The notes beneath the pieces are model-generated. The model made no database searches, was not told where the DNA came from, and worked only from the letters and a program-made list of their open reading frames with translations. The position numbers were made by a program, and so were the translations under genes. Shown one piece after another: positions 47,570-59,214 of a DNA stretch of 64,000 nucleotides. Origin of the DNA: Sycobia sp. Sy_11 (taxonomy: Eukaryota; Arthropoda; Insecta; Hymenoptera; Epichrysomallidae); contig JACCIC010000002.1 of assembly GCA_018907035.1 (NCBI GenBank), forward strand, positions 5,181,501 to 5,245,500, in the 5' to 3' direction. Position 1 is the first letter of the stretch. The number at the start of each line of letters is the position of its first letter.

Positions 47570-49430
47570 TTCACATGATCTCGTGAATATGATATATAAT
47601 AAAATAGACCCACGAGCAGAAGTTAGGTTTACACGATCATCAATAGTATATTGATCTTTCGAGAAAATTTTTATTTTGAAAATTACGGAGAATATCTTCT
47701 ATCAATTTGACTCTATACAAACGTTGATAGGTCCATATTTTAAAAAGATACATATAATCAGCTGAAATTACGAAAATATTCTAGGATTTTTATGTTTTTA
47801 ATATATTGAACTACAAATGTACGAGTTAGATCTATTGAACTTTATTATAAAATAGCCGAAAAATTAAAGTTAAACAAAGATTTTTATTTCACTAATTAAC
47901 ACAAACGATTTTGAAGGTTACATATATATATATATATAAATTTAAAACATTTTAAAAACCATGTTATTATATCAAAAGATAAAAAAAAGTTCAAAAATTC
48001 TAAGGTCAAAGTATTAAAAATACTAAACAGAATATCTGTATGATGAAATAAGAAGTAAAAAAAACTAATTTTTTGTCGTAAAATACAGATTTTCTATTAT
48101 TACATGAATAATCATTCGTACGCTCGTAATGATTGCTCTAAAAATTAATTCCCACGCTAAAGCATGAGGCGGATGTGATCAAAACTATTTTGATGTTGAA
48201 AATAATTCATGTCGAGTTCTGGAAGTTTTCTTAACTATTATTTACTCCCGATAGAATAATAGATTTTACTTTCTCGTGATTTTTATGGTTATGATTTGTC
48301 AAGGTCATTCGGTATTAAATTAAAAATCATTATTCGATTAAGATGTTATTTTTAATAAAAAATAGTATATTACGATACATGGGATTTAAGATGGTTCCTT
48401 CCACTGCAGCTTTCATCAAAACTTATCAAAAATATCAACTTCAAAATTTATGTCAAATTTTGGGATTAAAAATCAAAAAATTATATTCGTTAGAGATTTT
48501 AGTGGAAATATTATAAATATGTTCATTATTTTTTTATAAATAAATATAGATAGACATTTGATTATTTTTTCAAACAACTTTCTATAATACAATGAGTAAA
48601 CATACACACACATACATATTCGAATTATTAATTGGTATATTATTGTTATAATTGTGAAAATGAGCGAGAATATCTTGAATAGTAAAAAAAGAGTGGAGAA
48701 ATACGTGCGGACCTAAAATAGGTAGGAAGGGTCAATTTAGGAAACTACCGGCAGAACGTAAAAATGAAACAACCGCTGGAAGTTTATAGGCGGCATGTAC
48801 TTTGGAAATATAAGATCTATGAAAAACAATATCTTGCATTTTTTAGAATTTCAAACATTATCAAACGATATTAATTAATGTTTTAAAAGTAAAATATCAT
48901 GAAAAATGAGTATAATATATCTTCTAACTTTCCTTAAAAAGTAGCTTTGAAAAGGAATTTAAACATTTTAATTTTTCGCGCGCTCTTACTGTATTATTGT
49001 ATTCTCTTACTGTATTAATTAAAAAATCTAGCTACCTGTATACTTCCTATCAAACATTCGGCTCCTTCTACATCCTGTTTTTACTTACGTTTGAATATTT
49101 GTACATTTTGCACATAATCAAATAAATAGAAATACTCTGCTTTATAGTAGAAGCTTAGACGTATCCAGCCATTATTTTTAGCTCATGTCAACTCTTTCTA
49201 AACTCTGCACGAGATAATTATCTTCGATGTTTTTGTCACCTTCCAAAGAATCCATGCATGTGTCACCAAAAAGTCATTTTTTGGAACTCAAATTTCAAAT
49301 ACCTGCACCTCAAGTCAATAAAATAAAGGTACCATCAAATTCTTATGAACCACGAAATTTTTATGAATAAAAAGTGCTATTGCTACTTACGTAACCTCTG
49401 TGGAAATAACCTCAGTGAACTAACCTATTG
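47570..49430. other. AT-rich intergenic DNA
   Basis: Nothing recognised beyond a short (TA)n at 47921-47937. Confidence 0.55.
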
Positions 49431-49527
49431 TGTGATTGGTTTACATGCATAGCAGTATAACGCTCGATAGTGGCAAGTAGAGCTTTAGTTTTGTAAGTTT
49501 CTGTAAAAATCCCTGTCTTTGCTCATT

Positions 49528-50110
49528 TTACATGTCACACTGCCATATAATGTGATCGATATCCTGTTTATGATAGCCACATTCACATTTAGGATCATTC
49601 ATAACGCCGACTTTACATAATGATGAAGCAAGATTATAGTGCCCTGATCCGAGTCTATTTATTGTCACTATAATTTCACGGGATAATAAGGTCGAGGTAA
49701 ACCATGGCTTTGAGCTTGTATTATTGAAATATTTAAAATAATTTTTTCCTTTGTGAGACTGTGCAACTAGATTTTTGGTTTGTGTATTTTTGAATGCTAA
49801 GATTTTTAGAAATGCTTTCAAGCACTTTTATTATCAAGTTTGTACGTATTATCTGGTAATCTCTGTTCGCTATTAATTATATATATTGATCTTGTGGATC
49901 ACGCGCGTGTTAAGCTTTAGCTTTTTATTTTGAGTAAGAGCTGTTTTTTATACCTGTTGATTGTGTCGTAGATAGAGAAATTTTTATTTGAGTACACTTT
50001 GAATAAATATAAATTGCAGAGATATAATGTCCGTTCCTCTATGAATTCTATTTTCGATTCTGCTCGGAGTATATTTGTTGGTGTACTTTTTCTGTATCCT
50101 AAAGCCATTC
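49528..50110 (-). pseudogene. LINE ORF2 C-terminal remnant
   Basis: ALGYRKSTPTNILRAESKI at about 50105-50049 matches the post-RT segment. INRLGSGHYNLASSLCKVG and CECGYHKQDIDHIIWQC at about 49674-49530 form the usual Cys/His-containing end of ORF2. Confidence 0.83.
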
Positions 50111-50559
50111 TTATTACTGCATATTGTATTTTCTCAAGCTGTATAATTTATTATTGGGGTGTAGGAAAATATACGAAGGACACATAATCAATAATAAAGC
50201 GGACTTATCTTTTGTACATATGCACTAAAGTACGTGGATCAACTCCCCACCATATACCTTCTTAGAAATTTTATAATGTTAAGTGATCTTAAATATTTTT
50301 TTGAATTATGTCAATTTGTTTATGGAAATTTGTTTTGTAATCGAAAGTGACGTCTAGAAGTCTTGTTGCGTTACTAGAAGAGATTAAAGTGTGTTTTACA
50401 TGAATTTTGATTTCGCCTGGTTTAATTTTATTTTATTGAAAAGTAGTATGACAGTCTTGTATGGGGCGAGTTCTAGGCCTATGCTATAATGATTATCATA
50501 TATAGTATCAATAGATTTTTCTAATATTTTTTTTACTTGTGTTGAGAGAGGGTTTGTGA

Positions 50560-51470
50560 CGATATAGGGCTATATCATCCACAAATTGCGAAATAGTGAT
50601 AAATTTGGATAGCTTATTTATTCGGAGATATAAATATTATAGAGCAGTGGACTTAGCACTCTTCCCTGTGGTACGCCCTTATGTATTAGTCCAAAGCAGT
50701 TACCTTGACTCTCGCTATGAGCAATTCCTTCGTATATTAAAAATTTGACAAAATTTATTATGTTTACTAGACAGCCAATGATTGTTAATTTTTGTAACAA
50801 TATTTCAGTCACAACATTGTCGAAGGCACCTCTAACGTCGAGGAACGAGCAACGACGTCGCTGTTTTTACTGAAGGCTTCATTTATGTGTAGAATTAAAG
50901 TAGTCAAATTGTCGACTGTCAAATGATCTTTTCGAATTCCTGTTTGACTCTTGGGTATTACTTCTTTGAATTCTAAACGACATTGTAATTTATTTTTTAT
51001 AACTGTTTCAAGGAGTTTACACAGACATGAGGAAAGGATAATTAGTCTAATATTTGTGTCATCAAATTTATTAATGAAATGAATGTAAATATGTTTCCAG
51101 CTAAATGGATAATTATTTGTCATATACATTTCGTTATATATATCGAGTAGAATTAGTTTGAACTTTCACGGCAAATTTTTTATAATTCCATTACTAATCT
51201 CATCCATACCCGGTGAAGAGCAAATATTTTTTTCGTCAAGTGCTATGTTAAACTCCATGAAATCGAAAGATGCATTTGAAATTCGTTTTTGTAATATTCA
51301 GGCATCCAAATATTCAGCAAATTTGGATTTGAAGGAACCCAGCGAGGGTTAATTTTATTGAAAGTTGTGTCAATTTTGTCACTAGTCTGGTGGTTTTCTG
51401 ATACGCGAGGAGACCTTTACGTTTATCCATTTATTTTTAAGCACTTTAGCAGTGTTCCATACATATTTTC
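50560..51470 (-). pseudogene. LINE ORF2, reverse transcriptase remnant
   Basis: Begins with KYVWNTAKVLKNKWINVK (post-endonuclease linker). It continues with SSPGMDEISNGIIKNL, YPFSWKHIYIHFINK, LSSCLCKLLETVIKNKL, PKSQTGIRKDHLTVDNL and KGVPQGRVLSPLLYNIYI. After a frameshift comes FVDDIALY at about 50570-50600, the catalytic (F/Y)xDD box of the RT. Confidence 0.87.
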
Positions 51471-51473
51471 TAT

Positions 51474-52160
51474 CTACTTTAAAATTAATAGTGGACGCGA
51501 ATTCCCGAAAATGAGTTCTTTTTTGAGTTTTATTTGTTGGGGCAGGTACTTCTGGGACCACCCTCGTATACGAGTATTATCACTTAGACTGCTTACTGTT
51601 GATGAATTTGCGGGACATAGCTTAGCGATATATCCCTGTTGTTTGCAAATAAAGCAATTTGCTGCATCCGTATTTAAATATAACCAATATGTAGTCCCTT
51701 CGTATTGTATTGGAAGTGTTTCTGGGATTTTGCTTTCGTCTTCATCTTTGACGTATATTTGTGGGCGAAAGGAGAGAAAGTGCGAGCGACCGGATTTGTT
51801 TAAACCTGCTTTTATATTATGCATTTGAGAGACGATGTTTATGTCCAATTTTTGAATTTCTTTTATAACTGTTTGATTAGGGATAATGGGATTTACGTTT
51901 GAAATTACAGCTCTCTTATTTTTTTCTATAAGAGGACGGATAGTAAGCGTATATCCTTTTACGTTAACTGTTTTTCCTATTAAATTTTCTACCATGCAAT
52001 TTTTAGACAAAACTTACATACTCTGTTTGCTGATATTTTTGAAATATATATATAATGTTATTAACACTTGTGATTTACTCGAAGCCATCAATATATTCAT
52101 CTATAGTAACACCTTCAATGGAGTCTACAATAATTGCTTGATTCTTTTTTGACGTGATAC
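51474..52160 (-). pseudogene. LINE ORF1, gag-like nucleic-acid-binding protein remnant
   Basis: Starts around AIIVDSIEGVTIDEYIDGFE (about 52140-52080), followed by a stop and a frame change. It continues in one open frame from MVENLIGKTVNVKGYTLTIR through RAVISNVNPIIPNQ and LNKSGRSHFLSFRPQIYV to a zinc knuckle CFICKQQGYIAKLC, whose His position is Tyr. This arrangement is typical of ORF1 of Jockey-superfamily LINEs in ants and wasps. Confidence 0.85.
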
Positions 52161-54200
52161 TTTTTTGAACTGTTTTACATAATTCTTTAGTATAGCTGGT
52201 TGAGAAACTTGTTGAGTCGAATTTTGAGCCCTTGAAATTTTCTGAGAATAGCTTGTGATGCTTGATATTTCATGACTACTATTTTCAGAAGCCAGTTCGT
52301 TGTTTTATATTTCTCAGAACTGCAGAAGCAGTTTGAGAATTTTAATTTTAATTTACTATATAAACTCGCTTCACAATAGTTAAATTCAATGAGACTGTAA
52401 TGTTTACATTGGTGCGAAACACGTTTAATCGCTCGGCTGTCTCGAACCCGATCACACAATGTAATGTAAATTATTGTTTGAAGAAAAGAAATGACAAGTG
52501 TAAAAAAGTTTAGTAACTCGCCTACTCTCATATGATGGCACGATAAGAAAGATTCTGTACGAAAACGCTTTACTTGTCGATTCGTGAGAGCAAGCTAGAT
52601 AGAAGATGATCATTTTCTATTAATTTTTGCGAGAAAAATCGTTCGCGCCCTTACATTCCATTTGACAAATGAGACCTCGAATGTAACAGAAATATTAATT
52701 TTGTTACAATAAGTTGATTGCATAATATCTATGGATTTTACAAGACTTCGATACAACAAAACGTTAATTTCGGCTATTCAAGAAACCAAGGGTACTTAAA
52801 GTGAATGTAAAAATGAAGGATAGAATAGTTTTGATAATTATCAATTGATCTTTAGCAAATTCATTGCCACACCGTGGAATTGGCAAAGAAAACGTCGTCC
52901 ACGATGACGCGATTGCATCAAAACAAAAATTGCAGCCGTGAGCATTTCCATAGTACAGAGTTTATATGTTTTTTTAATTAAAAAATAAATGTTTATAGTT
53001 AAAATATTTATTTCAATGCTTTAATATATTTTACAATCCCATAGCCTATTTAAATACATAGTAACTGTGATCTTATTGTTTTCTTTTCATTTTAATTAAA
53101 CACAGAATATGTATTAATAAAAGTAATGAAAAAAAAATATTTTTTTGATTATATTGATTTCTCTTAATAGTTGTTATATATGTATTTTATTTAGAAACAT
53201 AACTATCATTACGCCGTAAACTGTTTTCTTATTCTTTTTCACCATTTCAATATCGCAAAATAAATTTTAGCAGCTTCAGATTCCAGTAGACAATGATAAT
53301 CTCGATGAAAACTTAAATTAGTATTGACATTTCTATAAAAAGTGAAGTTCTTTGCACCAGTGTTCCTCTGTAAAGCCCGACTGATGATGCGGAGAGAACT
53401 CCAGAATGTTTTTATACAGTCTTAACTCTGTAACACTTCTTATTCTTCACGTTGATATTTTTCAGTAATTTTTGGTCTTTTTCAAGAAAATTTTTATATG
53501 TATGTATATTTTATAAGTATGTGCGTGACCTAAATAGTTATCCATTATATCACGGTTTAATAATGAATTTACTTATGTCATGAGCTTGTGAATATAGTTT
53601 ATTAATTTCGAAAGTTATTACTATATATATATATCAAGCATTTTATATATAATAATGAGGAGATAAATAAGTAAATTTCCATACATATTTTAAAAATTTA
53701 CTAAAAAGTAATATAGATACTAATATAAATGTATAAATTTTAAATTAATATTCATTTTATTTTAAAGGGCGCTTAATAAAATATAAATGAAAATTTTTAT
53801 AACTTTACATAATATTAAACTAAAACAAAAACACGAAACTAATAACTCATTTTTTATTGGTCGTTTTTTAGCCTTAAATTGATTTTAATAAATTTAAATC
53901 TCTAAGACCGTTGATCATGACTCATTTTGTGTTGATAATTCAGGTGTATTTTCTAGTAAATTTTGTTAAATTCAGTTGACAATTTCGCTACTTTTATTCT
54001 TAGACACCGTATCCTAATTTTTTCCCATTGATTTCTATTCTTGTATATATAGTTAATCTAAATTAATTCACTGAAATAAATTATTGATATTGTATCAATC
54101 AACTTTACTGATAGAACTAGTTTTAAAGCTTATATTTCGAACTCTATACTAATATTCTATCCTAAATTCTATAAATTAACATTTTCGGTATCTCGTAATT
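52161..54200. other. AT-rich intergenic DNA
   Basis: May include the LINE 5' UTR (to about 52550). Contains dispersed repeat copy 2. No gene. Confidence 0.5.
52880..53296 (+). repeat. Dispersed repeat, copy 2
   Basis: Aligns with 28493-28872 in the same orientation, with an extra block of about 60 bases near 53030-53110. Confidence 0.72.
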
Positions 54201-54204
54201 AATA

Positions 54205-55109
54205 ATGAATATTTTTATCTTCTCGGTGATTGCGTTTGTCTTTTGCACGCTTCAGGTTACAAATTTATTCTTTCGTTTGCATAACAAAGTTTAATTATTA
54301 TAACAATTACTATAATATTACTTGAAGGTATTGGCAGATATTGATTATACGAAAAGGGCAGGAGACATGCAGAAAAGCATAACTGAATTATATGGCCAAT
54401 TTAATGCTATGAAAACTAATGTAGATACTCAGATAAGGGATCTTAAACCGCTAGACTCTGGATTGAAAAAACGATACAGAATAACACAGTTGCAAGTTCG
54501 TATAATAAATATTTACAGTTTGGTTATTAAAAATTGCGTTCGGAGTTTACAATTCTTTGGAGTACAATTAATAAACTTTTTGATTTACATTGAAAGGAAG
54601 ACCTGGCTGCAAAAAAAGGTAAACCTGGCATTGAGAATTGCACGGCAGCATTTGACACTGCTTTAAAAGGTGTAGAGGCTGATCACCTGAATGTCGTCAA
54701 GACCGAGTTAACGAATCAACAGAAAAAATTGGGCAACGTAATAAGTGTGAGTATCTTTAAAAATTGTATTAGTAACAAAAAGAGATAGAATGAAAAATTG
54801 AAAGCAGAATGTCATTTATTTGTTGTATAGACGTTGAAATACATCGAAAGTCGATTATCAGGCCCAGCTTTGACTCAAGAGATAAACGAGTGCAACAATC
54901 GCGTAACAATGGTAGAGTGTAATCTATTAGGAAATTATAGCAGAACTGTATTTGATAACCAAAATTTTCAACGTGATCATATCGATGAACTGACATCCCC
55001 TGCGTTAGTCCAGAAATATACGGCCCAGTACATAAATGCGCCAATGTTGGAGAGAGACGAACAGAAAATAATTGATCCAGTGAATAAGTGCCTGGCCACT
55101 GTTCATTAA
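54205..55109 (+). CDS. Small secreted four-cysteine protein, tandem family gene A (complete)
   Basis: Exons 54205-54255, 54328-54495, 54597-54746 and 54831-55109 are all in phase 0 and give 215 residues. Residues 1-17 are a signal peptide (MNIFIFSVIAFVFCTLQ); cleavage is likely near VLAD. Exon 2 encodes a helix-prone stretch (MQKSITELYGQFNAMKTNVD). Exon 3 holds the first cysteine of the mature protein (Cys88) and exon 4 the other three (Cys144, 153, 210). The donor of exon 2 is the unusual GTTCGT, conserved in all three family genes. I do not recognise the family; it has no enzyme motif and looks all-helical. At the place where gene B has AATAAA, gene A reads aatacg; the next AATAAA is at 55373. 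Splice sites agree with genes B and C, which makes the model firm. Confidence 0.83.
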
Positions 55110-55372
55110 GAGATGAGAATTCTGCATATTATATCTATATTATATCCAGAAAATTTGATGAAATCACTGAACAGGTTTATGTAAAAAAAATTAACGTAAT
55201 ACTAATACGGACTTTATCTACGACTAATTTGCTTGTGCTGTAATTTATTTGCGCAATTTTCTGAACGTTCTCGTGACCCTTTAATATATTATTGAAACTT
55301 AAAATTTTTTTGAAGTTTGTAACTTTAAAGTACAAAAACATTAAAGAATTTTGTAACTATAATCGTAAAGGA

Positions 55373-55378
55373 AATAAA
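55373..55378 (+). terminator. Candidate polyadenylation signal of gene A
   Basis: AATAAA about 265 bases after the stop. A nearer site, homologous to gene B's signal, is mutated to aatacg. Confidence 0.35.
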
Positions 55379-55539
55379 AAAGTATGTTTTAAATTTTACC
55401 TTAAGTTTTCATGATCTGAGTTTAGTGATTGTAATATTTCTTTATAGAAATTTTTTATGTTAAAAATAAAAAAAGTTCTTATCACATTTTTAATGTGCCT
55501 ATTGGAAATTTTTAGGCGAAAAAATTATCTATCATTTAA

Positions 55540-56220
55540 TCCAAACAGCTCTCCGCAAATTGCGCAAACGATGTCTAGCATTCAAATAATATTTTTTGCC
55601 GACAGCCTGGCCGGCTGGAAGGAATTCATAATGCGCGTCACGACGATAATCGAAGAGAACTATCAACATTATACTTGACTTGATGGCTTGTTTTGACGGT
55701 GGTCTTTATAGTCTTCTCTCACATTTGGTTGTTTTGGCATAGTCAGCTTAGATCCATGCCTCATCGTTCATGATCATATATTTTATCTCGTCTAGATAGT
55801 TAGAAAGCATTGCTCCACATACCCCAACGAGGCGCGGTTTTTTCTACGATAATTAACATTTTTGACACCAATGGAGATTTTTCTTTACAAAGGATGGTAA
55901 CCTTGGGTTTCGGAATGTTAATCGACGATTTTTGAGCATCAATTCTTTAATTTTTTTTTTTTTTTTTACGTGTAACGTTAAATGTGTACTGTAACTCATC
56001 AATCCGCGTTGATGGTCGTCCGAGCCGTGCCACGTCTTCAACGCTTTCTCAAACATCTGCGTACATTTGGTACCACTGATAAATTCCTATTTTCTATCGA
56101 GCTTGCTCAGCGAAGGTCTTTAGCAACATTTCATTTTAAACGTTTTGGTAGCAGAAATTGAATTCCGCGCATAAAGTTTAATGTAATTGCGTTGTTTAAT
56201 AGTTTCCAACATTACAATAA
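55540..56220 (-). pseudogene. Mariner-family transposase remnant 2, behind gene A
   Basis: Minus strand: QRNYIKLYARNSISATKTFK at about 56205-56140, FEKALKTWHGSDDHQR near 56050, IKELMLKNRRLTF near 55950-55910, and MLIVLFDYRRDAHYEFLPAG followed by KKYYLNARHRLRNL at about 55665-55555. It is the same family as remnant 1 at 37 kb and is badly broken by frameshifts and deletions. The catalytic blocks after KKYYLN are missing. Confidence 0.83.
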
Positions 56221-56459
56221 ACGAAAAGTTCACGTTCAGTTGCTTACTAAAAGACGCATTTCTAAAACAGAAATCAATATTTCAACGTGTAATTGGACTT
56301 AGATGTCGATGAAAGTATCATGACTTTAGGAATAAAAGAATGCGTTCCTATCGAAAACTGAACAATTTTAAATTCAAATTCCCGGATAGTTTTTGCCTAG
56401 AGTAGTATCTTATTGACGAAAAAATCTACTTATATATACATACTGCATGATAATAATAA

Positions 56460-56760
56460 TTTGTATTGGTATTGTACGCTGAAAACTAATAAACTTTTTT
56501 GTATGACATGAAAAAAAAAATAAAAAATTTTTTATAAATAATAATATTTTAGTTGTACAAAATGTTTAAAAATAGAAGATTTTTTAATAATAGTTTGCAA
56601 CAAATTAATGTTTTTATAAATTGATTATCGTCACATCGAAGTTAATGCTTTCTTATAACATAACTAATATCTATTCTAATGTGTATGTAGTTGTTTAGAT
56701 TTTCTTGAACGTCTATTACTATAAAAAGGTAATAAAGGACAATGATGAAACCTAAATCAT
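56460..56760 (+). repeat. Duplicated 3' flank, copy behind gene A
   Basis: Landmarks shared in order with 59215-59905: tgtacgc, aaaacttttt-like, aaataataaYRttttagtt, gtttaaaaataR, ttgattatcRtcaYat, tatagcataactaat, gattttcttRaacgtc and aaggtRa. This shows the duplication unit included the downstream spacer. Confidence 0.65.
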
Positions 56761-57277
56761 TGAATGTTGTTGAAAACTTCCTTGGGCAGATCAGACAAGA
56801 GCAAATTATTTTTACAATAATTTATAATAAATTAGTGAAATAAATAAGCAATGTAGCTCTGTTCGACATTAATAATCATAGCGATACTGTTGCGTCCTTT
56901 CCATTTATTATTAAAACTATAAAATAATTTTTACTAAAAATTACATTTATTTTAATTTATATATATTTATTTTATATGTTCGCAACATAAATTATTTAGT
57001 TATGCGGCTTTCTGTGGAAAACTTTGACAACATTAAAATATTATGAGTTCATAATATCATTTACGTCATCAATGCATTAAAATCTAGAACTAAGAAATAA
57101 AAATTGCTATTTGGCTAAGTAAAATTTTATTTTATTGATTTTCGGATATGGTAGATTTTCTCGTTTGCTTTATTTTTTGTATTTATTTGGTATTTAAAAA
57201 TTACCAATGAGACTGTAATCTATTCTATGTTTAAACTTTCTATGATAATTTATAATGGAAAAAGATAAACTTCTAAA

Positions 57278-57281
<4 letters not shown>

Positions 57282-57333
<52 letters not shown>
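57282..57333. repeat. (TA)n microsatellite
   Basis: About 52 bases of TA. Confidence 0.97.
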
Positions 57334-57334
<1 letters not shown>

Positions 57335-57758
57335 GTATTATAATAATACATAACTTCGTTATACAAAATTTATTAACAGCTCGTATATCTACTCATTAAA
57401 TTATTATCAATCGATCTATATTCGAGCATTTACAGTAACGTCCTGAAATTTATTATCAGCGTGCACTTTTTATTTGGTTGGCAATCCATTCAGAATTTCG
57501 TCAACTTCACAGTGTTTGAGTGCTTTAGGTCGTTTTCCCTGCACTTAATCGTTCCATTTAGATCCTTTTTGCATATCTGTTCGAAAATACATTTATATTC
57601 TACATTATAGTTCACAGAAATTCTTGGATTATTCTTCCATCAGTTTGTTGGAATAAAAGAGTTTCAGATTCAAAATCTCGCATATGTACATATGTTAATA
57701 TAATATAACGTTAAATAAATTCTATAGAAATTATAGTTTTCGGTACTTCAGTTACATA

Positions 57759-58646
57759 ATGAATACGTTTATCTTGGGATTCAAAGCTTTAGTTTATGGT
57801 GCAATACTGGTGAGATGATTTATTTTTTGATTCCTTCGATACCAACATGAAATAACAACTAATATTACTTCAAGGTATTGGCAGATATTGATTATACGAA
57901 AAGGGCAGGAGACATGCAGAAAAGCATAACTGAATTATATGGCCAATTTAATGCTATGAAAACTAATGTAGATACTCAGATAAGGGATCTTAAGCCCATA
58001 GACACTGGATTGAAAAGACGATACAGAATAACACAGTTGCAAGTTCGTATAATAAATATTCACAGTTTTTATACAAACTGTGTTTGGAGTTAATATCTCT
58101 TTAAATTATAATTAATAAACTCTGTGAATTATATTGTAAGGATGATTTGGCTGCAAAAAAAGATAAACCTGGCATTCAGAATTGCGTAGCATCATTTGAT
58201 ACTGCATTGAAAACTGTAGAGGATGGCCACCAGAATCTCGTCAAAACCAAGTTGACCGAGCAACAAACCAAATTGGGCGACGTAATAAAAGTGAGTATTT
58301 TCCATAATATTATTAGTAAAATAAAAAGATATAGAATAAGAATCTCAAAACTGAATATCTTTCATTTCTCGCATAGACGTTGAAATACATCGAAAGTCGA
58401 TTATCAGGCCCAGCTTTGACTCAAGAGATAAATTCATGCAACAGTGTCAATCTGTGTAACCTGTTGGGAAATTATAGCAAAACTGTATTTGATAACCAAA
58501 ATTTTCAACGTGATCATATCGATGAACTGACATCCCCTGCGTTAGTCCAGAAATATACGGCCCAGTACATAAATGCGCCAATGTTGGAGAGAGACGAACA
58601 GAAAATAATTGATCCAGTGAATAAGTGCCTGGCCACTGTTCATTAA
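57759..58646 (+). CDS. Small secreted four-cysteine protein, tandem family gene B (complete)
   Basis: Exons 57759-57809, 57875-58042, 58141-58290 and 58377-58646 are in phase 0 and give 212 residues. Exon 2 differs from gene A at 5 of 168 bases, all within a 36-base patch. Exon 4 is identical to gene A over its first 55 bases, differs in a 60-base middle block (three codons shorter, Cys spacing changed from 9 to 6), then differs at one base over about 185 bases to just past the stop. Exon 3 differs at about 31 of 150 bases. The signal peptide (MNTFILGFKALVYGAIL) is different and has a Lys inside it. AATAAA lies at 58749-58754. Function unknown. Confidence 0.83.
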
Positions 58647-58748
58647 GAGTGGAGACTTACAATTCTCTCCAATATCTACATTACATCCAGAAGAAATGGA
58701 TGAAAACACTGTACTATTTTGTACAAAAAATTTAATGCAATGTATAGT

Positions 58749-58754
58749 AATAAA
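58749..58754 (+). terminator. Polyadenylation signal of gene B
   Basis: AATAAA about 100 bases after the stop, followed by a T-rich stretch with TGTTTCTG. Confidence 0.6.
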
Positions 58755-58840
58755 GGATTTAAATATGTTTCTGTCACTGAATTTTCCCATCACTCCGTGT
58801 AGTTAGTATTAAGGATTGGGCTTGGTAGGAGGCAGAATTT

Positions 58841-58842
<2 letters not shown>

Positions 58843-58892
<50 letters not shown>
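58843..58892. repeat. (TA)n then (TTTA)n microsatellite
   Basis: About 50 bases of TA, followed by four TTTA units. Confidence 0.96.
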
Positions 58893-58897
<5 letters not shown>

Positions 58898-59214
58898 TTA
58901 TTTATTTATAATGTATAATGTATGTATAACTCAAACGGTTATTTTATTGTATTTTAAAAAGAACAAGAAAAACTTTTAACACTTTTATAATTTTCTATGT
59001 TTTTGATAGTGCATAAACAATTAATGAATTGATAATGTTAATGTTAAAGCTACTAAATGCGCGACGATTTCCCATCTACTTATATACCTGTACAAAGTTT
59101 TTAGTAAGTTCTTCGGACTATTATAACTATAGAAAATAATGTCTCATTTTAAAAAATAATAAAATGATGGAGAAAGTATTAGTATAATTCGGTATCTTTT
59201 TTACAATATAACTT

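Larger units (their letters stand above)
49440..52160 (-). mobile_element. Degenerate Jockey/I-type non-LTR retrotransposon (LINE) with internal deletion
   Basis: In minus-strand order: gag-like ORF1 (52160-51474), the linker after the endonuclease (51470-51340), reverse transcriptase (about 51330-50560), the RT C-terminal part (50110-49917) and a C-terminal Cys/His region (49821-49528). Frameshifts and stops break both ORFs. No endonuclease domain exists between ORF1 and the RT. Ends and target duplications were not identified. Confidence 0.88.
56221..57758. other. Spacer between family genes A and B
   Basis: AT-rich. 56460-56760 aligns with 59215-59905 behind gene B (see duplicated flank). 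Contains (TA)n at 57282-57333. No gene. Confidence 0.55.

Noticed and set aside
51158..51828. Plus-strand ORFs of 64 and 156 codons
   Set aside because: Antisense shadows of the LINE ORF1 and RT linker.
54769..55044. Minus-strand ORF over exon 4 of gene A
   Set aside because: Antisense of a coding exon; the equivalent in gene B is shorter and different.
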